Shown: piece after piece, positions 1-6,079 of the stretch | Layout: each line of letters begins with the position of its first letter | How positions within the stretch are numbered: the stretch's first letter is position 1 | Assembly: GCA_023398855.1 (NCBI GenBank) | Contig: JAEWRS010000052.1 | Coordinates: 1 to 13,059, forward strand | Length of the DNA stretch: 13,059 nt | DNA from: Bacillota bacterium | GTDB lineage: Bacteria; Bacillota; Clostridia; Lachnospirales; Lachnospiraceae | Reading direction: 5' to 3' | The notes under the pieces: generated by a model | Told to the model about the DNA's origin: nothing | The model's database searches: none | The model's input: the letters and a program-made list of their open reading frames with translations, nothing else | Made by a program: the position numbers and the translations under genes

Positions 1-1
1 A

Positions 2-373
2 CTTGAGTCAGTTCAAAAGCAGTCTTTTGATTATTACAGGCACAATAATTTTGATTGGAATAAAAGAATATTATCTGAACAATACGTTGAAAAGTATGGG
101 AGATATATTCCGCAGCTTTCTTTTTCGTATTTTTGTACAAATAAAGAACCTTCCTTTTCATTTGCTGCTTTGAACTATCAACACTGTGAAACGGATTTAC
201 TGCCTTTGACCATATACATTTCGGATTATCTTGATTGGAGAACAATAAACTTTAATTTTATGTATTGGGATAACTACTTCACTGAGCAAGAAATTGTAGG
301 AATTCATCAGAAACTGGAACATAAAATGAAAGATATTATTGATGAAAAATGGATTGCTCAACAGAAAAAATAG
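2..373 (+). CDS. Condensation-domain-like protein, C-terminal fragment (5' end outside window)
   Basis: The reading frame is open from the first complete codon at position 2 to the TAG at 371-373, giving 123 residues with no internal stop, so the gene begins upstream of the window. An apparent TTG start at 170 lies in the middle of this open frame and is probably not the real start. The C-terminal part, with LTIYISD, then INFNFMYWDNYFTEQEI, then a helix rich in E, K and I, resembles the last strands and helix of NRPS condensation domains and related acyltransferases, where a 'fdy....f..e.i..l...l..ll' pattern is usual. The catalytic HHxxxDG motif would lie upstream and cannot be checked. The next two genes encode an adenylating enzyme and a carrier protein, which supports a role in transferring a carrier-bound acyl or peptidyl group. 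The family call is tentative because only the end is visible. It could also be another CoA-dependent acyltransferase fold. Confidence 0.6.
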   Translation, partial: LESVQKQSFDYYRHNNFDWNKRILSEQYVEKYGRYIPQLSFSYFCTNKEPSFSFAALNYQHCETDLLPLTIYISDYLDWRTINFNFMYWDNYFTEQEIVGIHQKLEHKMKDIIDEKWIAQQKK

Positions 374-410
374 GATAGCGAAAAATATGCTTGCAGCGGA
401 GGGGATATTA

Positions 411-1904
411 ATGTTTGAAAACATCTCGACAATCAGGGAATTACTTTCTTTCACGACAGAATGCTACGGTGAAAAACCTGTCTTTTCGTATATGAAAGAT
501 GGAAGGATGAACTCTGTCACCTATTCTGAATTTTCAAAAATGGTTACAGCTGTTGCAAAGCGATTGATTTTAAAGGGCATTACCAATAGCAAGGTGTCTA
601 TTGTATCGGAAAATTCGTATTACTGTTTATTGTGGAGCTATGCAGTGCCACTGTCAGGTAATGTTTTGGTTATGCTGGATAATATGGCAACGACGCAGGA
701 AAAATCTTATATGGTGGAGCATAGTGATACCGTCTGTCTGGTTTATTCTGCCTTTAATCAGCCGGATTGTGATTATATAACAAAGCACAACAAAAGTGTG
801 ATACATACAATTTGTATAGAAGCAGATACAGAGGACTTTCTCAATTGTGAAGAGGAGGTTACTTTACCAGATACTGACGGTTCAGAGCTGTCCTATCTGT
901 TTTATACTTCAGGAACCACAGGCAAACCCAAGGGTGTGATGCAGTCACAAATTAATTTGCTACGTTCTAGTTTTTATATATCCTATAGTCTTAAAATTAA
1001 AGATACGAATTATTTCATGCTGCCGGTCCATCATATTCTTCCATTTGCGAATCAGGTGCTTTTATCCATGTATTGTGGGGGAAATATTTTTATATCCGCA
1101 GGACTAAAGTATCTTTTAATGGAAATGCAGCAGGCCCGGCCATATTGTGTGTTTTTAGTTCCGGCGGTGCTGGCTTATTTTGAGAAAATCATTGAGGAAA
1201 CAGCACAAGAACAAATGAAAATAAATTGCTTTGATCATCTGATGGCGCGGAAACAGGTTTTTAGCCAACTGTTCGGAGGAAATTTACATATCATTATCAG
1301 TGGCGGAGCACCTTTAAATATTGATATTGCAAAACGTATGCAGGAATTGGATGTCTTAGTAATCAATGGATATGGGCTGACCGAAACCGTGGGATCAATT
1401 ACTGTTAATCCAAATGATGATATTCGTTTGGGAAGTATTGGACGGATTAATGCGAATTCCCAAGCAAAAGTAAAAGACGGGGAATTATTGTTTAAAAGCG
1501 CCTATCTATTTATGGGGTATTATAAGGATCCTGAGGCTACTGCAGAGGCATTTGATGGGGAATGGTTTTTAACCGGAGATTTGGGATATATGGAAGACAA
1601 TTTTGTATATTTAACCGGGAGAAAAAAGAACCTGATTGTCTTGCCCAATGGAAAGAATGTAAGCCCGGAAGAACTTGAATTTGTTTTTATGAAAATTGAA
1701 GAGATCAAAGAAATCGTGATATGTGAACAAAACGGGAAACTGACAGCCAAGATCTATTCAGATTGTGATGAAGGCATAATCCGCAAAAAAATCAGCGAAA
1801 TGAACAAGGGTTTGGCTTCCTATAAACAAGTTGAAAGCATAGTGTTTTATGATAAAGAATTTCCCAAAACAGCAAGCAAAAAGATTAAAAGAGGAGAAAT
1901 ATAA
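411..1904 (+). CDS. Stand-alone AMP-dependent acyl-adenylating enzyme (ANL superfamily)
   Basis: This 497-residue enzyme is predicted to adenylate a carboxylic acid with ATP and load it on a thiol, most likely the carrier protein encoded next. All the core ANL motifs are present: the P-loop YTSGTTGKPKG (about residues 165-175), GYGLTE (about 320-325), TGDLGY (388-393), GRKKNLIVLPNGKNVSP (about 404-420) and a C-terminal PKTASKKIKR with the expected catalytic lysine. The frame is open upstream to a TTG at 339, but the ATG at 411 has a GGAGGGG Shine-Dalgarno site at 398-404 and gives a normal N-terminus, so 411 was chosen. In the A4 region the sequence is LPVHHILPF (His207-His208). This looks like acyl or aryl acid ligases more than amino-acid-activating NRPS domains, which carry an Asp there to hold the alpha-amino group. 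The likely substrate is therefore a fatty or other carboxylic acid, which is an inference. The gene starts 37 nt after the preceding one and ends 1 nt before the next. Confidence 0.9.
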   Translation: MFENISTIRELLSFTTECYGEKPVFSYMKDGRMNSVTYSEFSKMVTAVAKRLILKGITNSKVSIVSENSYYCLLWSYAVPLSGNVLVMLDNMATTQEKSYMVEHSDTVCLVYSAFNQPDCDYITKHNKSVIHTICIEADTEDFLNCEEEVTLPDTDGSELSYLFYTSGTTGKPKGVMQSQINLLRSSFYISYSLKIKDTNYFMLPVHHILPFANQVLLSMYCGGNIFISAGLKYLLMEMQQARPYCVFLVPAVLAYFEKIIEETAQEQMKINCFDHLMARKQVFSQLFGGNLHIIISGGAPLNIDIAKRMQELDVLVINGYGLTETVGSITVNPNDDIRLGSIGRINANSQAKVKDGELLFKSAYLFMGYYKDPEATAEAFDGEWFLTGDLGYMEDNFVYLTGRKKNLIVLPNGKNVSPEELEFVFMKIEEIKEIVICEQNGKLTAKIYSDCDEGIIRKKISEMNKGLASYKQVESIVFYDKEFPKTASKKIKRGEI

Positions 1905-1905
1905 G

Positions 1906-2124
1906 ATGCTTATTGAAGTCATTCATATCATTATTGATAATTTTGCACCAACCATTGAGGTTACAGGGGATACTGCTATTAAAACAGATTTAGGGCTGGA
2001 TTCCTTTGAAATGATAAGACTCATCTGTATACTGGAAGAAAAGTATAACATCAGCATTAATGAAAGGGATGTGATTTTGCTGGCAACAGTAAATGATATT
2101 TGTAATTATATTGCTGACAGGTAA
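1906..2124 (+). CDS. Acyl/peptidyl carrier protein
   Basis: This is a 72-residue carrier protein of the phosphopantetheine-binding family. The motif LGLDSFEMIRL contains Ser33, the expected attachment site of the 4'-phosphopantetheine arm. The flanking helices (IIIDNFAP at the start, ICILEEKYNISI after the Ser, VNDICNYI at the end) match the four-helix ACP fold, and the length is close to that of free-standing ACPs. The frame can be extended upstream to 1849, but the ATG at 1906 sits one base after the stop of the adenylating enzyme and has GAGGAG at 1891-1896, so this start was preferred. The one-base junction suggests translational coupling and a dedicated enzyme-carrier pair. The helix after Ser33 differs from the housekeeping fatty-acid ACP pattern (DSLDxVEL), which fits a specialised carrier. 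Confidence 0.92.
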   Translation: MLIEVIHIIIDNFAPTIEVTGDTAIKTDLGLDSFEMIRLICILEEKYNISINERDVILLATVNDICNYIADR

Positions 2125-2195
2125 TGGGTACTGACCATTAATCTATTAGTTTTAAGTTATTAAGTTTGTTTTTGTATTATCTGGAGGAGATGGTT

Positions 2196-3122
2196 ATGAT
2201 AGAGCAAAAGGATGATTACAAAGCACTGTTCAAATTAACATTAATGAACTTTTTAATTACAGGTGTTATTGCTCTGGGGTTCATGACTTATTTATATTTT
2301 ACGTCGCATTCACTTTTGTTTTTAATACAAGCTGTCAGTAACATAGGATCAACAGTTGTATTGGGGATGTTTGCTTTGGTACTGAAAAGGCAGGCAGATA
2401 ACAAGTCTTATGAATATGAATATGGATTGGGTAAGTTTGAGGCACTGGGCACCTTTGCGGGCTTTATCATTCAGGATGTCAACCTTATGATACTGGCCGT
2501 GTTATCTGTGAATGATTTTATCCATGCTGATAGAGAAGTTTCTTTTGGTGTGCTGGAGTTTGCCTATCCAATAGCCGTAGTAATATATGATGTTGTAATT
2601 ATTATGACACTAAAGAGGAAAAGCAGTAGTAACAATGGAATGATAAAATCCCAAATTGTGGATTGTATGAATGAGGGACTTCAATTAATGGTATCCCTTG
2701 TGATCATGACACTGATTTGCCTGCTTCCTCATGTGATGGGAATATACAAATTTCAATATATCATCTGTCTTGCTATCATTGGTTATACTTTTTATTTGAG
2801 TGTGGATTCTATCAAACGTAGTGCACATTCATTACTGGACAAGTGTACAGATGAAACTGTGTCACTAAAAATACTTAGCGTTCTTACTGCTAATCATGAG
2901 CTTTATCAATATTTTGAAACATATCACACGAGAGTCTCTGCCAGAACCACATTTGTTGATATATTCATTGGTTATGAGGCTGATCTGACTATGAAAGAAA
3001 TATTACATAGAAATAATAAGATTAAAAATGATATAAAGGCACTTGTTCCGGATACGATTGTAAATTGTATCCTGATTGGCGACACTGACAGCCAGTCATA
3101 CCCACCGGAAAGCTGGATATGA
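2196..3122 (+). CDS. CDF (cation diffusion facilitator)-family membrane protein with atypical metal site
   Basis: This is a 308-residue inner-membrane protein with about six hydrophobic helices (roughly residues 14-35, 40-64, 85-109, 117-139, 160-183, 188-212) and a soluble C-terminal domain. The order of helices, the 'YGLGKFEAL' stretch after TM2 (HGHGKxE in typical members) and 'SLLDKCTDE' before the cytoplasmic domain identify the CDF fold. In proteins such as E. coli YiiP, the transport site uses Asp45 and Asp49 of TM2 with His153 and Asp157 of TM5. By hand alignment the same positions here are Gln45, Asn49, Asp156 and Glu160, and the HxxxH-type loop reads YxxGL. The transported substrate may therefore not be Zn or Fe, or the protein may have a different role. 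ATG 2196 was chosen because GGAGG at 2183-2187 is 8 nt upstream; the frame also allows starts at 2190 and 2166. It follows the carrier protein by 71 nt with no terminator seen, so it is probably in the same operon. Confidence 0.8.
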   Translation: MIEQKDDYKALFKLTLMNFLITGVIALGFMTYLYFTSHSLLFLIQAVSNIGSTVVLGMFALVLKRQADNKSYEYEYGLGKFEALGTFAGFIIQDVNLMILAVLSVNDFIHADREVSFGVLEFAYPIAVVIYDVVIIMTLKRKSSSNNGMIKSQIVDCMNEGLQLMVSLVIMTLICLLPHVMGIYKFQYIICLAIIGYTFYLSVDSIKRSAHSLLDKCTDETVSLKILSVLTANHELYQYFETYHTRVSARTTFVDIFIGYEADLTMKEILHRNNKIKNDIKALVPDTIVNCILIGDTDSQSYPPESWI

Positions 3123-3157
3123 CCGTAATCAAAACATTTATTCTGGAGGAAAAGAAA

Positions 3158-3454
3158 ATGACTATTAGCAAGACATTGAATGGGAACGGACTAACGGTGA
3201 ACCTGTCCGGCCGCCTGGATACTACTACAGCGCCTCATTTGGAGGCGGAGCTAAAAACAACACTAACCGGTTTGAATTCCCTGGTAATGGATTTTGCAGA
3301 GCTGGAGTACATCTCCTCAGCCGGTCTGCGAGTACTGCTCTCGGCCCAAAAGGTGATGAACAAACAAGGAGAAATGGTGATTCGCCATGCCAATGAGACT
3401 ATCCTTGAAGTCTTTGAGGTTACTGGTTTTATTGATATCCTGACTATCGAGTGA
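3158..3454 (+). CDS. STAS-domain anti-sigma-factor-antagonist-like protein
   Basis: This is a 98-residue single-domain protein of the SpoIIAA/RsbV type. In such systems the unphosphorylated STAS protein binds an RsbW/SpoIIAB-like kinase, the kinase phosphorylates it, and a PP2C phosphatase restores it. The typical elements are visible in order: an N-terminal strand with LSGRLDTTTAPHLE (about residues 16-29), a central VMDFAEL strand, and the phospho-acceptor loop YISSAGLRVLL with Ser54 aligning with the phosphorylated Ser58 of B. subtilis SpoIIAA. The C-terminal FEVTGFIDILTI is also typical. The frame is open back to an ATG at 3119 overlapping the previous stop, but the ATG at 3158 has GGAGG at 3145-3149 at ideal spacing and is preferred. 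The gene is first in an operon that also encodes a PP2C-kinase protein and a second RsbW-like domain, which are its probable partners. Confidence 0.93.
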   Translation: MTISKTLNGNGLTVNLSGRLDTTTAPHLEAELKTTLTGLNSLVMDFAELEYISSAGLRVLLSAQKVMNKQGEMVIRHANETILEVFEVTGFIDILTIE

Positions 3455-4320
3455 TGACTGCCAGCGATTACAGCTGCCGCAAAATTCGTTTCGTGGACAG
3501 GGAGGCAGTGGAGGCCATTCGTTTAAAAGAAAGTCATGTGCTTAGTTCCCATGCCTTTGTCTCTTTGTTCCTGTGGCAGGAATCCATGGATCTTTCCCTT
3601 TGCCTGAGGAAGGACGCTTTTTTTGTCCGCACTGGTGTGAGGGGAGAGAACGCATGGTTGTTTCCCTGCGGCAGCCGGGAACAGAAGCTGAATTTCCTGA
3701 ATGTCATGGCGGCTACCCCTGGCTTTTCCCTGCATTACATCCGAGAGGAGGACATGAATTTTGTGGAGGAGCTTATGCCAGGGCGATTTCACTTTATGGA
3801 GACCAGGGGGGATGCGGAATATGTTTACCACCGCGCAGCACAGGTGGATATGCCTGGCCGAACTTATAAGAATCTCCGGGCCAAGGTTCACCGGGCTAGA
3901 GACCGCCACAACTGGCGGATCAGTACACTGGAGGCTGCCTCCTTACAGGAGGTCACCCAAGTAATATACACCTGGAGAAATCATCACGGCTCAAAGGGGG
4001 ATGCGGATGTAGCTCTTCTTGCCATAAGGCAGCACCTGGAGCTGGACTTGCAGGGCATTGTGCTGCAGGATGAGACAGGAGTCCAGGCGGTTGCTTTGGG
4101 CTCTGTCATTGCGCCCGGAGTGTTTGACCTTCATGTAACCAAAACCCTTCTGCCAGGTCTGGACGGCTATCTTAAGTGGGAGCTTTATCAGCGCCTCCCC
4201 AGTACTGTGGAGTGGATTGATCAGGAGGAGGATCTTGATCTGCCCGGGTTGCGTGCCAACAAGCTGGAATCTCAGCCGGACCGGCTGATTCCCCTTTGGA
4301 AGGGAGTTCCGAAGAAATGA
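3454..4320 (+). CDS. DUF2156 / phosphatidylglycerol lysyltransferase C-terminal-like protein
   Basis: This is a 288-residue soluble protein matching the DUF2156 (LPG_synthase_C) family, a double GNAT-like fold related to the catalytic half of MprF-type aminoacyl-phosphatidylglycerol synthases. Supporting features are YVYHRAAQVDMPGRTYKNLRAKVHRARD (about residues 123-150; family pattern 'Y.l.gr.y..kr..i..f'), the mid-protein GSV(I)..gvfdLHvtK strand, and the C-terminal WIDQEEDLDLPGLRANKLESQPDRLIPLW (about 254-282), typical of the family's end. No membrane segment is present, so unlike MprF it lacks the flippase half. The ATG at 3454 overlaps the previous TGA by one base, and a GTG at 3451 is the alternative. 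Either way translation is coupled to the STAS gene, and no good Shine-Dalgarno site is seen. The acyl or aminoacyl substrate is unknown; lipid modification is inferred from family only. Confidence 0.82.
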   Translation: MTASDYSCRKIRFVDREAVEAIRLKESHVLSSHAFVSLFLWQESMDLSLCLRKDAFFVRTGVRGENAWLFPCGSREQKLNFLNVMAATPGFSLHYIREEDMNFVEELMPGRFHFMETRGDAEYVYHRAAQVDMPGRTYKNLRAKVHRARDRHNWRISTLEAASLQEVTQVIYTWRNHHGSKGDADVALLAIRQHLELDLQGIVLQDETGVQAVALGSVIAPGVFDLHVTKTLLPGLDGYLKWELYQRLPSTVEWIDQEEDLDLPGLRANKLESQPDRLIPLWKGVPKK

Positions 4321-6065
4321 GTGAAACTTTTTTTACACATAAAATATTTTACCGGTTCTTCTTTCCCGCGGTGATTTCTTCCCTGTGCCTGGCATTGGCT
4401 AATCTGACGGATGCCCTCTGTGTAGGGATTCGTCTGGGGGAAAGTGCTTTGGCTGCCATCGGGCTGGTGACTCCCATTTGGTTAGTCTTTAACATTCTGG
4501 ATGTGGGGCTGGCCGTTGGTGGAGCAGTCACCTTTACCCGGCTTCTGGGAGAGGGAAGGGCGAAACAGGCCTTAAACGTTTTCGCACAGCTTTTGACCTG
4601 CGTGCTTTTTCTCAGTACGTCTATTGCTGTCTTAGGTGTAATCTTTCTAGAACCTGTTCTGTCCGTGTTGGGAACCGATCCCAGCCAGGGTATCGTGTAT
4701 AAAATGACAAGGGACTATGCCCTGCGGTTATTTCTTTCGGCGCCCCTTTATTTTCTAAATCTGCTATTTTACCACTTCATTCGCTGTGATGATGGAGAGG
4801 GGAGGGCCGGCGCAGGCCTGACAGTAGCTAACCTGCTGGATGTTGGACTCTCCTTTGTACTGGTTCTAGGCTTTGGCATGGGAGTCCGGGGGGCTATTTA
4901 CTCTACCATCCTGGGAACTGCTGCAGGTATTTTGATCTACCTGCCCCATTTCTTTCGCAAAAGCAATATTCTTAGCCTCAGGCTGGTGAGACCCCGTGTG
5001 ACAACCATATTTCCCTGTTTTAAGACTGGCTTCTCCTCGTCCTCCCAATACCTGTGGCAGTTTTTTCTGCTTTTAGTGCTCAATAACCTGCTGATACGCC
5101 GTCATGGGGAAGGGGGGCTGGCTGTCTTTAACGTTGTCCTCAATATTTCATATGTGGTAGCCGGTTTGTTCGACGGGCTGGGTGCCACCATACAGCCCTT
5201 GGTGGCTACCTTTCACGCCGAGCGTAACCAGGCGGCCAAGGAGCAGACCATGAAGCTGGCCTTTGCCTGGGGAACAGGACTGGGAGCGGTGCTTTTAACT
5301 GCGGTGGTGGTGCTTGCTCCTAAAATTGCAGAGGTCTTTGGTCTGTCGAAGACATTGGTTACTACGGGAGCAACCGCGCTGCGATGGTATGCTCTGAGTG
5401 CGGTTGCCGTAGGAGTCTCGGTAATATTGGCAGCCTATTGGCAGTCGGTGGAGCGTGATGCGGATACCCTGCGTCTTACCTTTCTGCGAACTTTTGCAGT
5501 TTATCTTTTGGCTGCCATACCTCTCGCAATGGGACCCTTAAACACCTTTTGGCTGGTCTTTCCCATTACGGAAATGGGAAGCCTGCTCCTATTGGGCCTA
5601 TGGAAAATAGGGCGGGGACAAAAAGGTTTTTCCTTTGGCAGTCTGGACGGAGTTCCCATCTATCAGCGGCTGCTACAGGAGGGGAATGATGCACTTTCCC
5701 TACTCATGGAGGAGGTGGAAGAGTTCTGCTCCCACCAGAGTGCCGGTAGGGCTCAGACTATGTTGGTGAATATGGCGCTGGAGGAAACATGCCAGGCCAT
5801 CTTCTTACATGTAGGAGAAAAGCGCAGGAATGATATATACATCATGATCACTCTTTTTTCCACGGAGGACGGAGGCTTTGAGCTACATATCAGGGATAAT
5901 GCCCCTGCATTTGATCCTTTTTCTCTGCGCACAGTGAAAATATCCGAGGCAGAGAATGAGGACCATGCCATGGAGAATATCGGGATACTTATGGTGAAGA
6001 AAAAGGCGAAAGAGTGTTACTATCGCCATTATCAAGGCTTTAATACTCTGACTGTACGCATGTAA
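4317..6065 (+). CDS. MATE-type transporter fused to a C-terminal RsbW-like HATPase domain
   Basis: This 582-residue protein has two parts. Residues 1-430 carry about twelve hydrophobic segments in the MATE (multidrug and toxic compound extrusion) pattern, beginning with FFFPAVISSLCLALANLTDALCVG, followed by GESALAAIGLVTPI and a second half from about residue 235. Residues about 445-582 form a cytoplasmic domain resembling anti-sigma-factor kinases: ALEETCQAIFLH (487-498, N-box region), HIRDNAPAFDPF (524-535, G1 region), ENIGILMVKK (553-562, G2 region) and the final YxHYQGFNTLTVRM. The last segment closely matches the end of the downstream protein's kinase domain. The Mg-binding Asn appears as Gln493, DxG reads DNA and GxG reads NIG, so ATP binding may be weak or lost. 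ATG 4317 overlaps the previous stop as ATGA, indicating coupled translation. An in-frame TTG at 4296 was not used. The fusion suggests that transport is gated by the STAS/phosphatase switch, which is an inference. Confidence 0.85.
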   Translation: MSETFFTHKIFYRFFFPAVISSLCLALANLTDALCVGIRLGESALAAIGLVTPIWLVFNILDVGLAVGGAVTFTRLLGEGRAKQALNVFAQLLTCVLFLSTSIAVLGVIFLEPVLSVLGTDPSQGIVYKMTRDYALRLFLSAPLYFLNLLFYHFIRCDDGEGRAGAGLTVANLLDVGLSFVLVLGFGMGVRGAIYSTILGTAAGILIYLPHFFRKSNILSLRLVRPRVTTIFPCFKTGFSSSSQYLWQFFLLLVLNNLLIRRHGEGGLAVFNVVLNISYVVAGLFDGLGATIQPLVATFHAERNQAAKEQTMKLAFAWGTGLGAVLLTAVVVLAPKIAEVFGLSKTLVTTGATALRWYALSAVAVGVSVILAAYWQSVERDADTLRLTFLRTFAVYLLAAIPLAMGPLNTFWLVFPITEMGSLLLLGLWKIGRGQKGFSFGSLDGVPIYQRLLQEGNDALSLLMEEVEEFCSHQSAGRAQTMLVNMALEETCQAIFLHVGEKRRNDIYIMITLFSTEDGGFELHIRDNAPAFDPFSLRTVKISEAENEDHAMENIGILMVKKKAKECYYRHYQGFNTLTVRM

Positions 6066-6079
6066 AGGAGGTGAGTACC

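Noticed and set aside
3043..3071. Possible promoter for the STAS operon inside the CDF gene
   Set aside because: TTGTTC with TTGTAT at 16 nt has only about half of the -10 consensus positions, and the region overlaps the hairpin.
3523..3909. 128-codon open frame on the - strand inside the DUF2156 gene
   Set aside because: It overlaps a coupled, family-matching gene on the other strand and no own ribosome site or domain was recognised.
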